From positions 159,541 through 223,540 of the forward strand of contig DAOPJV010000001.1 in NCBI GenBank assembly GCA_035399845.1: DNA of 64,000 bases. Direction: 5' to 3'. This document shows, piece by piece, positions 37,807 to 46,280 of this stretch (positions are counted from its first letter, which is position 1; every line of letters begins with the position of its first letter). The notes beneath the pieces were generated by a model. The model was given only the letters and a program-made list of their open reading frames with translations. It did not search any database and had not been told where the DNA came from. The position numbers and the translations under genes are program-made. This DNA comes from ECT2AJA-110-A sp035399845. GTDB lineage: Bacteria > Planctomycetota > Phycisphaerae > UBA1845 > UTPLA1.

Positions 37807-37969
37807 CTTGTATCGCCCACGCGTCCGCCTGCGGAAATCGTACACGCCTTGATGAATGTTACGCCCCCCGCCGGTATCAATTCAACGGCGGCCGAACACT
37901 CCCTTCGACGCCGAACGCGGCGGCAACTTCGAATGTCGCCCCGACGCGAAGAGGGCCGCAACACAGAAT

Positions 37970-38252
37970 CGGGATTCGAAGCCTCAGATTCAGGATATCA
38001 AATGAGTGATTGGAGGCTGGAGATATCGGATTTGAGATGCCCAATTCGAAATTTGAGATCTCAGATTGGAACAATGCGATCTGAGTATCCAGGTTCTCAG
38101 ATTCGAGCCTTCAAATCAGCGGCCCGAGATTCGCGCCGCCCGCGACTCGCCAGCGCCACCAGATAGCGCCAACACCCGTCTGTTTTCTTGTTGAAGTCCT
38201 GTCGTTTTGGCTTCTTGACGTTTTGACTTTTTGACTTTTTTGAATTTCGACG
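37970..38252. repeat. A/T-rich dispersed motif, copies between 37970 and 38252
   Basis: The gap 37807-38264 is gene-free. From 37970 to 38110 it has multiple GATTTGAGAT/CTCAGATT-like words in both orientations. At 38201-38252 it has the inverted copy of the motif at 36691, with TTTTGAC repeated four times. On the minus strand this would place an A/T-rich tract shortly after the start-side of other genes, so a terminator-like or nucleoid role is possible, but that is inference. Confidence 0.6.
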
Positions 38253-38264
38253 CTTGGCAAATGC

Positions 38265-38549
38265 TCAGTCGGCAAGGACGCCCGTCTCGCTGAGGCCCGC
38301 CTCGATTTCGTCGGGCGTGAGGGATTCACCGCTGTTGAGTCGCTGGAGGTACTCGTTGATCCGGGCCTTGCCGGCGTCGGCGTTGAGCTCCTTGAGGAAG
38401 CCGTCGAAGAAGTGCTCGCCGGACATCGCGCGATTGATCTCGTTGTGCTTGTTGTGTTCGTCGAGTTCCGTGAAATAGACGACGCGGAACTTCTGGTCGT
38501 AGCCCGCCTCGCGATATATCTCGAACATGATCTTGTCAGCGGCCGCCAT
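38265..38549 (-). CDS. Small protein of unknown function
   Basis: 94 residues, MAAADKIMFEIYREAGYDQKFRVVYFTELDEHNKHNEINRAMSGEHFFDGF. It is acidic, mixed alpha/beta, and without signal or membrane segment. GGAG lies eight bases before the ATG. No family is recognised, although the compact, well-composed sequence supports a real gene. Confidence 0.68.
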   Translation of the reverse strand: MAAADKIMFEIYREAGYDQKFRVVYFTELDEHNKHNEINRAMSGEHFFDGFLKELNADAGKARINEYLQRLNSGESLTPDEIEAGLSETGVLAD

Positions 38550-38739
38550 CGTCGGGACTCCAGTCGTCGCAGTCTCTCGTGTCGCGGACGCTCCGCCACG
38601 GATCAGGGCGGGATTCTAGGGGCGGCGGGGGCCGCGGCCAAATGGGCGTTTGGCGGGGGGAGAGGACCCCGCCGCGGGGGAACAAGAGGGGGATCTCGTA
38701 TCAGCCATCACGGCCGGATTCTGACGAATCGCCTTCATT

Positions 38740-38825
38740 CAGAGCCGCCGTGTCCTCACGGCGACGATTCGCGCGCGACGTTGTTCCAGAATTCGCCACG
38801 CCGAGGACAGCGAGGCGCCGATTGC
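38740..38825. repeat. Two-hairpin intergenic repeat, copy 2 (inverted)
   Basis: TTCAGAGCCGCCGTGTCCTC at about 38740-38759 and CGCCACGCCGAGGACAGCGA at about 38797-38816 correspond, in inverted orientation, to the element at 6728-6810. It sits in the 777-base gap 38550-39326, which has no gene; ORFs there are repeats read through. Confidence 0.55.
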
Positions 38826-38835
38826 GCACACTTGC

Positions 38836-38935
38836 GGGAAGGGATCCCGCCGGATGTGGGTACGGGAATGGAATCCCGTACCAGCGTCCTCCCAATGTGG
38901 GTACGGGATAGGAATCCCGTACCAGCGTGTTTTAC
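38836..38935. repeat. Composite-repeat units, tandem pair
   Basis: GCGGGAAGGGATCCCGC and then two units of GTGGGTACGGGA-(n)-TCCCGTACCAGCG, about 40 bases apart (near 38866 and 38898). They are related to the ACGAGA/TCTCGT units of the composite elements at 6830 and 9514, with different stem sequences but the same frame of conserved bases (the GGGATTCC and CCAGCG words). Confidence 0.6.
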
Positions 38936-39090
38936 AGAGCGGCGTCCTCCACGCCCCAACGGGGCGCAACAAGACAACCCAGGGTCAAGCGAAGTCCGCA
39001 ACGCGGACGAAGCGCCACCCTGGGTCGCTTCGACAAACGTGATGGCCAAGCCCCAAAGGAGCGTTACAAGGTCATCGAGGCGCGCGGCAG

Positions 39091-39150
39091 CCTGCGGGAA
39101 GGGATTCCCGCGGGGATGTGGGACGAGAAAGGAATCTCGTCCCAGCGGTC
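39091..39150. repeat. Composite-repeat unit
   Basis: CCTGCGGGAAGGGATTCCCG, then GTGGGACGAGAAAGGAATCT and CGTCCCAGCG. The stems differ from the neighbouring copies but maintain complementarity (GGGACGAGA with TCTCGTCCC), which suggests that the hairpin is conserved. Confidence 0.6.
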
Positions 39151-39326
39151 GATTTTCAGGGCGGCGACATATCAGCGGGTCGGGAGGGGATTTTCGGTCC
39201 GGACGTCGACGGCGTCGCCGGAACTCGTACCTCGATCACGATCTGAAAAATGATTTTCGCCGTCGATGTAATACGCGGGTGTTCCTCGCGTTTGACCTCA
39301 CATCGCACCCTCGCGGAGAGCCCCCC

Positions 39327-40529
39327 ATGCGCGCCAATTCACGACGCACGATGTTGATCGCCCTGATCGCTTTGACGCTTCCGCTCCCGCTGCACGTCGC
39401 CTGCGGCCAGACGCCCGAAGAGTTCGCGGGTGTCGACATGATTCTGAATGACGCCGCGACGTCACTGAATCTCTCCGGCTACACATTCGTCGTCGTCCGC
39501 GACGGCGAGACGCTGTATTCCCGCTCCTTCGGCAATATCACGCCGACAACGCCCGTTCAGCTTGCCTCCGCGACCAAGTGGATGTCCGGCGCCGTCATCA
39601 TGGCGCTCGTCGACGCCGGCGCGATCACGCTGGATGACACGACGGGGCAGTGGCTCGGCTGGACGGGCGAAAAGGGAACGATCACGATCCGCCAGCTCTT
39701 CTCGCACACGTCGGGGATCACCCCCGACGCGGCCGACTGCATCGGCACACCGTTCAGCACACTGCAGGCGTGCGCGGCTCAGATTGAGGCGCTGGATCTC
39801 GTTGCGGCGCCCGGCGCCGAGATCAACTACGGCGGCAATTCGATGCATGTCGCCGGCGCCATCGGCGAGCTGGCGACGGGAACCTCCTGGATCAATCTGT
39901 TTCAGACCTACGTCAAAGATCCTCTGGGGCTAGTTGATACGGAGTATGGGCAGGTCATCAACCCGCGAATTGCCGGCGGCATGGTCGCTTCCGTCAATGA
40001 ATACGGACACCTGCTTCAGATGCTGCTGAACGACGGCCGGTTCAACGGCGCCACGGTGCTGACACCCGCATCCGTGGACGCGATGCTGGCGAACCAGGCC
40101 GCAGGCGCGTCGATCGGTTCTCTGCCGCCAACGGCCGACGATCGCTACATGGGCTATGGCGTGGGCAACTGGGTGTTTCGCGTCAGCAACGCCGACGAGA
40201 TTGCCGAGTCGGCCAGTCCGGGGCTGTTCGGATTCACACCGTGGATCGATCGGGAGCGCAACTACTACGCCATCTTCGCCGTCGTCGACCTCAACATTCG
40301 AACGGATCCCTACGCTCGCCAGCTCCGCGAAGAAGTCATGCGCGTGCTGGACTCGGGCGATCTCGACTGCGACTTCGATGTCACCAGCGCCGACGCGATG
40401 TTGTTCGTCGACATGCTGCTCAACACAACGTCGGACAATATGTGCGACGCCGAACGGGCCGACGTCAATCGCGATGGCGCAGTCGACGGCGCGGATGTCG
40501 AGCCATTCGTCGCGCGGCTGATCCAATAA
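39327..40529 (+). CDS. Exported serine hydrolase (beta-lactamase class C fold) with dockerin-like tail
   Basis: 400 residues from ATG 39327, with GGAGAG six bases upstream; the much longer in-frame extension to 38412 reads through repeats. A signal peptide (RRTMLIALIALTLPLPLHVACG) is followed by the penicillin-binding fold: SxxK in ASATKWMSG, the Tyr motif in INYGGNSMHVAG, and a conserved HTSGI. The C-terminus has two dockerin-like loops (DLDCDFDVTSADAMLFV and DVNRDGAVDGADVEPFV). It may hydrolyse peptides or esters outside the cell; the substrate is unknown. This is the third exported protein with such a tail in the window. Confidence 0.9.
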   Translation: MRANSRRTMLIALIALTLPLPLHVACGQTPEEFAGVDMILNDAATSLNLSGYTFVVVRDGETLYSRSFGNITPTTPVQLASATKWMSGAVIMALVDAGAITLDDTTGQWLGWTGEKGTITIRQLFSHTSGITPDAADCIGTPFSTLQACAAQIEALDLVAAPGAEINYGGNSMHVAGAIGELATGTSWINLFQTYVKDPLGLVDTEYGQVINPRIAGGMVASVNEYGHLLQMLLNDGRFNGATVLTPASVDAMLANQAAGASIGSLPPTADDRYMGYGVGNWVFRVSNADEIAESASPGLFGFTPWIDRERNYYAIFAVVDLNIRTDPYARQLREEVMRVLDSGDLDCDFDVTSADAMLFVDMLLNTTSDNMCDAERADVNRDGAVDGADVEPFVARLIQ

Positions 40530-40550
40530 CGGCCCATTCAGTTCGCCGAC

Positions 40551-40690
40551 ATGACCGTCGTCAGCGCCTGGCGAACACGCCGACGTCGAGCGTCCGCATG
40601 CCACGCTCCCGTCCCGCGCAGGAACCGGGCCATGACCGGCCCGGCATCCGGTCGCGGACGCTCTGCGAGTCAGAGCCCGGCTCGGTATGA
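40551..40690. repeat. Degenerate copy of the glycosyltransferase-invading repeat
   Basis: The gap 40530-40903 contains CCGGGCCATGACCGGCCCGG (40625-40644), a 20-base palindrome matching CCGGGCCATCACTGGCCCGG in the repeats at 56144-56674. It also has a GACATGACCGTCGTCAGCGC stretch (40549-40568) like GACATGTCCGTCAGCGC there. The order of modules differs, so this is a rearranged relative. A plus-strand reading frame across it is Arg-rich and is not a gene. Confidence 0.6.
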
Positions 40691-40903
40691 GAGAAGGGAT
40701 CGCTCCGAAAATCTGTCGGATTCTGCGGTCCACATCCACATTCCATGCGTGAGAAGTATGTGTGCGCTCGGATCGCTCAACGCCATGGCGTATAATGTGG
40801 ACCTTGCAGTCTATCCGGCCGAGGTCTGCGCCTTCGGCGTTCGTTTCGATCCGCGGCGACAATCGGCCGCACGGCGCCTCGCCAACCCATCGGAGTCTGA
40901 AGC

Positions 40904-42052
40904 ATGAGTGTTTCGCGCATCTGTCGTGACATGGGCAAATGCCTCCTGTTGACCGCCCTCCTGTTCGTGTGCGTTGCGGGTTCCTGTGATCCGGGCGTCG
41001 GCAGCATGGTTCCAGGTGTGCAGGGGCCGCAGGGCGATCCCGGTCCCGAGGGCGCGCAGGGGCCACAGGGAGAGACGGGCGCGGACGGATCGCTTCGCGT
41101 GTACGGCGACGGCTCGGCGGGCGATCGGATCGTCTCCGGCAATGAAGACTGGAACAGCGGTCCCGATCAGCCGAAGAATCTGCAATTCCACTCGCTGACC
41201 ATTGAGGCTGGCGCCACGCTGACAGTCCCGAGCGGCATGACGATTCGCGTGCTCGATGCGTTCGTGAACCACGGAACAATCGTCGTTCTGCCGGGCGCTG
41301 AAGGTGGCTTCGCCGGCGCGGACGCCCCGGGCGGCATCGATGACGATCTGTCGACCGCGACAATCGCTGAACCCGTATCGGGGATCGCCACGGCCTCGGC
41401 GCAGGCGGGCGGCGGCATTGACGGTGGCGCCGGCGTCGGTGGGCGAGGTGGCATCGGCCTGAGCGAATTTGAATCGCGGCAGTTGCTGTCCGTCACGACA
41501 CTGGCCGGCGGCGGCGGCGCGACGGGCGGCTGGGACGCAATCGGCACGACATTCTTCAATCAGGGCTCCCGCGGAGGCGGCGCCCTGCGCGTCATCGCGA
41601 TGGGCGCCATTGTCATTTCAGACACTGGCGAGATTGTCGCCGACGGACAGAGCGGCGTCGGTGGGGGCGGCGGCGGTGGCCTTGTCGTGCTGGCCTCGAT
41701 GACGAACGTCGACAACAGCGGCGCCATCATGGCCCGTGGCGGTGACGGAGAGAACAGCGATTCGGACGAGGCGCCGAGCGGCGGTGGGGGTGGCGGAATC
41801 GTTCATATGCTGGCGCCCACCGTCGAGAACACGGGCGCCGTTGACGTCGACGGCGGACAGGGCGGGAGCAACAGCTCGTCGGTGACAACGACGACTCGCT
41901 TCGGTGGCGGCGGCGGCGGCGCCTCCGGCGGAAGCGGTGGCGCCGGCGGAACGGCCGCGGCCGGCCCCGGTCCCGACACGCCTTCAGAGGCGGGCGACGG
42001 TGGCGCGGGCTTCAGCCTTGTCACGGAACTGGATCCGACGGCGCTGTTGTAA
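40904..42052 (+). CDS. Collagen-like, glycine-rich lipoprotein
   Basis: 382 residues. The signal peptide CLLLTALLFVCVAGSC ends with a lipobox-type Cys. A short collagen-like stretch of Gly-X-Y triplets follows (GVQGPQGDPGPEGAQGPQGETGADG, about 38-63), then a beta-helix-like, extremely Gly-rich domain (repeats of GGGG and NTGxVxxxGG, as in DNSGAIMARGGDGENSDSDEAPSGGGGGG). GGAG lies eight bases before the ATG. It is likely a surface structural lipoprotein. The C-terminus is intact. Confidence 0.85.
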   Translation: MSVSRICRDMGKCLLLTALLFVCVAGSCDPGVGSMVPGVQGPQGDPGPEGAQGPQGETGADGSLRVYGDGSAGDRIVSGNEDWNSGPDQPKNLQFHSLTIEAGATLTVPSGMTIRVLDAFVNHGTIVVLPGAEGGFAGADAPGGIDDDLSTATIAEPVSGIATASAQAGGGIDGGAGVGGRGGIGLSEFESRQLLSVTTLAGGGGATGGWDAIGTTFFNQGSRGGGALRVIAMGAIVISDTGEIVADGQSGVGGGGGGGLVVLASMTNVDNSGAIMARGGDGENSDSDEAPSGGGGGGIVHMLAPTVENTGAVDVDGGQGGSNSSSVTTTTRFGGGGGGASGGSGGAGGTAAAGPGPDTPSEAGDGGAGFSLVTELDPTALL

Positions 42053-42135
42053 GCGCCGCCCGCGCTGGCCTGGCTCCCTTGCGGACGCGGTTCGGTGGGC
42101 CGCGCGGCGCGCTGTGGAACGCGGTCGCGCTCGCC

Positions 42136-44028
42136 CTACGCCATTTGCTTTCGAATCGTCATGTCGTAGCTGCGAACCATGTCGTTGCGCAGATACCAGC
42201 CAATGAAGAAGTAGATCAGCGCCGAGCAGAAGGTTGCGATCATGGCGATGACCCGGCACTGCGCGAGCGGGGGCTGCGACGCGCTGACACCGTCAGTCAG
42301 GGCGTTGACCGGATCGATGGCGATATAGCAGGCCGTGACCGGCGTCAGCGGCATAAAGGCCGACGTCAGCGTGAAGGCGTCTCCCGAACTCTTGACGGCG
42401 GAGACGCACGTCCAGGTTCCGGCGATCACGACGGCGATCACGCCCGCGCTTGTAAAGACGGCGCCCATGGTTCGCTTCGACTTGATGGAAGACTTCAGAC
42501 CGATCATGCAGGCGAAGGCGGTAAAGGCGAGGAAGATGACGGGCAGCGTGATCAGCGCTTCCGGGTTGATGACCGCGAGCGACGCGTCGAACAACCGGCC
42601 GCGAAACAGATCCGAAACAACGAACAGCAGGACAGTGAAATACGGAATCAGCAGCATGGGACCCGCGGCCCAGATGAGTCCCCATGTCTTGCCCGTGATC
42701 ACGTTGGTGCTCGTCAGCGGAGTCGCGAGAATCAGCTCGAGCGTGTTGCTCTCCTTTTCCCGCGTCATGCTCGTCGCGGCCGCGGTCGTGGCGACGAAGA
42801 GTGTGATGCCGAATTCGACGAGGACGACGCCGACGAGCCACTGGCGCAGGTCCGCGCGAACGACACTTCCGCTGAGGTAGGCGATGAACAGACCGATGGC
42901 GATGAGGGCGCCGAATCCAAGCAGGAGGATGCGCGACAGCTTCCCACCGCCGGCGGCGGCGCTGGTGACGGATTCCCGCCACGCAATCGGGTTCTTGCTG
43001 ACCGTGCGGGGCGGCTTGCGGCGCGCGTCGGCGGCCGTCGCCGTCGCTTCGTCGTCACTGATTTCATTGACGGAGCTGCCGGCGCCCATCGCCTTGCCGC
43101 CGAAGACACGGGACAGGAACGTCGGCTCGCCCTCCTTCGCGCTTCGTCGAACGAAGGCGAAGCTGACGACGAGCAGGATCAGCGACGTGATCGTCGTGAT
43201 CACGATGTAGCTGTAATGCGGATAAGCGAGGAGGTACCTGCCGGGGAAGCCGTAATGGGCGACATCGGCGAAGTTCGGCGCGGGCGTCTCCCCGAGAATC
43301 ACGAACATGGCGAGGAAGGGATGAAACGCGGCAAGCCAGCTCATGCGGGCCTGACCTGTCGGCGACGGCGCCGCTTCCGGCGGAATCAGACCGCTCCAGG
43401 ACCCCAGGACATAGACCGTCATCAGGTAGACGGCGATGGCGAGATAGAAGCTGAAGATCGTTCGGCCCGTGCCGATCTTGATGACGCTGATGCTGATGGC
43501 GATGGAACCCATCAGCAGCGCCGTCGCCGTGGCGATCGCGATGGCGAGCATGATCTTGTCGCCGGTCACGCCACCGTAAACCATGATGATGCAGAAGAGC
43601 GGAATGCTCGCGATCAGCAGGGCGATGACAAAGAAGAGCCGGCTGAGCAGTGAGCCGAGCACGATCTGGCCGTTGGTCAGCGGCGTCGACAACAGAATGT
43701 TATACGTCTGGGAGTCCTTCTCCTGTGTGATCGCGGCGGCGGCAAAGACGGGCGCAAGAACGCAGACCATGCCGAGCTGAATCAGGGAGACATTCTTGAA
43801 GACGATCGTGGCCTGCTTGGCGAAGTCGGCCAGGGAGCCGGTCGAACCGCCACCCTGCATGAGTGCGATGCCGATGACGACGGCGACGGCCATGATGGAA
43901 AGATAGCCGAGGCGGATCCAGAGGTGACGCTTGCGGCGACCGCCGGCGTGGACCACGCGAACGAGAATCGGATTGGCCGGCACGAGCCGCCAGAACCACA
44001 GGCTGAGATCTTTCAGAATCGTTGGCAT
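42136..44028 (-). CDS. ABC-2 type transporter permease
   Basis: 630 residues with two homologous ABC-2-like halves: ITQEKDSQTYNILLSTPLTNGQIVLGSLLSRLFFV in the first and MTREKESNTLELILATPLTSTNVITGKTWGLIWA in the second. Each is surrounded by about six hydrophobic segments. A hydrophilic linker sits at about 320-350. The pattern of two EKxS-NTLELLLATPL motifs is typical of fused GldF-type or DrrB-type permeases. It is probably the membrane part of the transporter whose ATPase is encoded at 45324. Export substrate unknown. It is last in a minus-strand group. Confidence 0.9.
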   Translation of the reverse strand: MPTILKDLSLWFWRLVPANPILVRVVHAGGRRKRHLWIRLGYLSIMAVAVVIGIALMQGGGSTGSLADFAKQATIVFKNVSLIQLGMVCVLAPVFAAAAITQEKDSQTYNILLSTPLTNGQIVLGSLLSRLFFVIALLIASIPLFCIIMVYGGVTGDKIMLAIAIATATALLMGSIAISISVIKIGTGRTIFSFYLAIAVYLMTVYVLGSWSGLIPPEAAPSPTGQARMSWLAAFHPFLAMFVILGETPAPNFADVAHYGFPGRYLLAYPHYSYIVITTITSLILLVVSFAFVRRSAKEGEPTFLSRVFGGKAMGAGSSVNEISDDEATATAADARRKPPRTVSKNPIAWRESVTSAAAGGGKLSRILLLGFGALIAIGLFIAYLSGSVVRADLRQWLVGVVLVEFGITLFVATTAAATSMTREKESNTLELILATPLTSTNVITGKTWGLIWAAGPMLLIPYFTVLLFVVSDLFRGRLFDASLAVINPEALITLPVIFLAFTAFACMIGLKSSIKSKRTMGAVFTSAGVIAVVIAGTWTCVSAVKSSGDAFTLTSAFMPLTPVTACYIAIDPVNALTDGVSASQPPLAQCRVIAMIATFCSALIYFFIGWYLRNDMVRSYDMTIRKQMA

Positions 44029-44077
44029 CGTTTCCTTCTTACTGCAGTCTCGGCGCCCCGGCCTTCACTCCCGCCGA

Positions 44078-45241
44078 TCAGAGCGGCAGCTTGTCGATAC
44101 CGTGTTCCTGCATGGCCTGTTCGGCGGCCTTCTTCGCTTCGAGTCGCTGCTTGGTCGTCGGAAGCGTATCGATCCGGCGTTTGAGATCCTTCTCGATGTC
44201 CTGGATGGGCTTCATGAGTTTGTCATGGGCCCTTTCAAGCTGGAATCGCATCGGTCCCTGGTTGAACTTTGAGTCGAGGCGCCACGACATGCGATCGGCG
44301 ACACGGTTGTCGAGGTACGCCTTCAGCCATTCATCCGTCTTCACCTTGGCAAGCCGCGCCTTGCAGTTTTCGAGAATACCGTTGGCGGCGTTCTGCTGTT
44401 CCTCGTCGAAGTCATAGAACAGGACAGCGTTGCGAACATACTGCTCCCAGTTGCTCTCGTGATTGAGCATCCAGTTCATCGAGCGTTCGACATCGCGGCG
44501 GGCGCGGCGGGCGTCGCGCTGCGCCTTTGTTTCGCCCTCGACCACCTCGTCGTCCGGCGTCACGGGGCGATCAAAGAAGGGATTCGCGCCGTCGGACACC
44601 TCGCCGGCCTCCCATCGGTTCATTCGCGTTTCGAAGATGGTCAGCCCGGCCGTGACGCCCGTCATGTCGCCGGTGAACTGAAGCCGCTGCTTGAGACTCA
44701 TGACCTTGCCGACATCCCGCGAGCTCTCCAGGAAGAACTGGCGCAGGGCGGGGATGACAGGCTTCATTTTTTTCGCGAACTCGATCGCGTTCTCCTTCGG
44801 CATTTCGCCGTCGTTGGCGATCATCGTGGCCATCATGAATTCGATGGCGTCTCGACCGACTTCGGAGTTCTCGTGGGCGAGTTTCAGGATGTTGTAGGAG
44901 ATGGCGTCCGTCGCCTTTTTGGTCTGCTCGTCGTCGAGCTCGTAGCGACCTTTCATGCGGCGCGTCATGGACTCGCTGATGGCCCGGGCGATCCCCGGCG
45001 TCATCCGGATGCCGAGTTCCGTCGCGCCGTATTCGACGCGCGGCTTCTCCTCCGCGGTTTCGGCCGTCTCGTCGTCGGACGCCTCCGCGTCCGTCGGCTC
45101 ATCCGTCGTTTCCGGTCTGGCCTCGCCGGCGCCCGGCGTCTGCAGGGGCCCCGCGGCGGCGACCCGGGCCGGAAGGATCGAGAAATTCAGACATGCGACG
45201 CACAGGACGGCGCAGACAACGTTGAGAAGGTTCTTCGGCAT
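44078..45241 (-). CDS. Exported helical protein of unknown function
   Basis: 387 residues with a signal peptide (NVVCAVLCVACLNFSILPARVAAA), an acidic low-complexity linker (ETTDEPTDAEASDDETAETAEEKP), and a long helical domain (for example RQFFLESSRDVGKVMSLKQRLQFTGDMTGVTAGLTIF and DAIEFMMATMIAND). There are no Cys in the mature part. It is placed between the ABC ATPase and permease genes, so it may be an accessory subunit. No family is recognised. Confidence 0.8.
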   Translation of the reverse strand: MPKNLLNVVCAVLCVACLNFSILPARVAAAGPLQTPGAGEARPETTDEPTDAEASDDETAETAEEKPRVEYGATELGIRMTPGIARAISESMTRRMKGRYELDDEQTKKATDAISYNILKLAHENSEVGRDAIEFMMATMIANDGEMPKENAIEFAKKMKPVIPALRQFFLESSRDVGKVMSLKQRLQFTGDMTGVTAGLTIFETRMNRWEAGEVSDGANPFFDRPVTPDDEVVEGETKAQRDARRARRDVERSMNWMLNHESNWEQYVRNAVLFYDFDEEQQNAANGILENCKARLAKVKTDEWLKAYLDNRVADRMSWRLDSKFNQGPMRFQLERAHDKLMKPIQDIEKDLKRRIDTLPTTKQRLEAKKAAEQAMQEHGIDKLPL

Positions 45242-45323
45242 GGTAGGGTTCCCACTGTTCCCGCAATGACAGGACTGCTCAATTCGGCGATTCGCCTTAT
45301 GAGGGTCAACGATGTCGGCGGGC

Positions 45324-46253
45324 CTATTGCACGATTCCCTTGGTAAATCGCATGAAGGCCGTCTCCAGATTCACCTGCTCCTCCTTCAGTTCCTGGAGCG
45401 GCAGCTGGTTGTCCAGCAGGGCCCGGGCGATAAAGCCGAAATCGTGCGTATCGCTCTTGAGGGCGACGAGGAGCTTGCCGTTGACGGGCTCCACCTTCTC
45501 GACCTGCTCCAGGCCGGACAGGACCTGGGTCGCCCGATCCTGCCTGTCGCCGACTTTCACCTCGACGAGCGTCCCCATGCGGGTCTGCCGGATGATCTCG
45601 TCGATCGTCCCCTTGAACAGCATTTCGCCGCGTTCAATGATGCCGACTGTCGTACAGAGCTCCGCGAGCTCGTGAAGGATGTGGGAGCTGATGATGATCG
45701 TCTTGCCCATGCGCCGAAGCTCCTTGAGCAGTTCGCGCATTTCGATACGGGCCCGCGGGTCGAGGCCGCTGGCGGGTTCATCGAGGAAGAGAATCTTCGG
45801 ATCGTGGAGCAGAACGCGCGCGACGCTGAGGCGCTGCTTCATGCCGCGGGAGAGACCGTCGACGAGGGAGTCGCGTTTGTAGGTCAGGTCCGTCAGTTCG
45901 AGCACATCGCCGACGACGCGGACGCGCTCATCGCCATGAATGTTGTAGGCGGCGGCGAAGAACTCGAGATACTCCTGGACGACCATGTCTTCGTAGGCGC
46001 CGAAGAAGTCGGGGACGTATCCGATGAGGGGCCGGATCAGGCGGGATTCATAGCCGACGGTGTAGCCGCAGACCTTGGCCTCACCCCACGTCGGCTGAAG
46101 CAGGGTCGAGAGAATGCGAATCGTCGTTGTCTTGCCGGCGCCGTTCGGACCGATGTAGCCGAAACACTCACCCTCTTCAATCGTGAGATGAAGATTGGCA
46201 AGCGCAATCAGTTTGCCGTAGCGTTTCGTCAGATTGATCGTCTGTATGATCAC
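45324..46253 (-). CDS. ABC transporter ATP-binding protein (GldA/NatA type)
   Basis: 309 residues from GTG 46253 (no in-frame ATG nearby; GAGGG about 11 bases upstream). Walker A GPNGAGKTT, Q loop YVPDFFGAYEDM, signature LSRGMKQRLSVARVLLHDP, Walker B KILFLDEPASGLDPRARIEM, and the switch His in ISSHIL are all present. A C-terminal domain of about 80 residues follows. It energises the neighbouring permease. The group with an extra large protein upstream resembles GldA-type export systems in planctomycetes and Bacteroidetes. Confidence 0.95.
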   Translation of the reverse strand: MIIQTINLTKRYGKLIALANLHLTIEEGECFGYIGPNGAGKTTTIRILSTLLQPTWGEAKVCGYTVGYESRLIRPLIGYVPDFFGAYEDMVVQEYLEFFAAAYNIHGDERVRVVGDVLELTDLTYKRDSLVDGLSRGMKQRLSVARVLLHDPKILFLDEPASGLDPRARIEMRELLKELRRMGKTIIISSHILHELAELCTTVGIIERGEMLFKGTIDEIIRQTRMGTLVEVKVGDRQDRATQVLSGLEQVEKVEPVNGKLLVALKSDTHDFGFIARALLDNQLPLQELKEEQVNLETAFMRFTKGIVQ

Positions 46254-46280
46254 GTTGGGGCGACCCTCTTCTTCCGTAGC

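Noticed and set aside
38412..39326. Long N-terminal extension of the serine hydrolase frame
   Set aside because: It reads through the antisense of a real small gene and through repeats; the signal peptide and ribosome site are at 39327.
40551..40907. 118-residue open frame before the collagen-like gene
   Set aside because: Arg-rich, spans a palindromic repeat, no ribosome site or motif.
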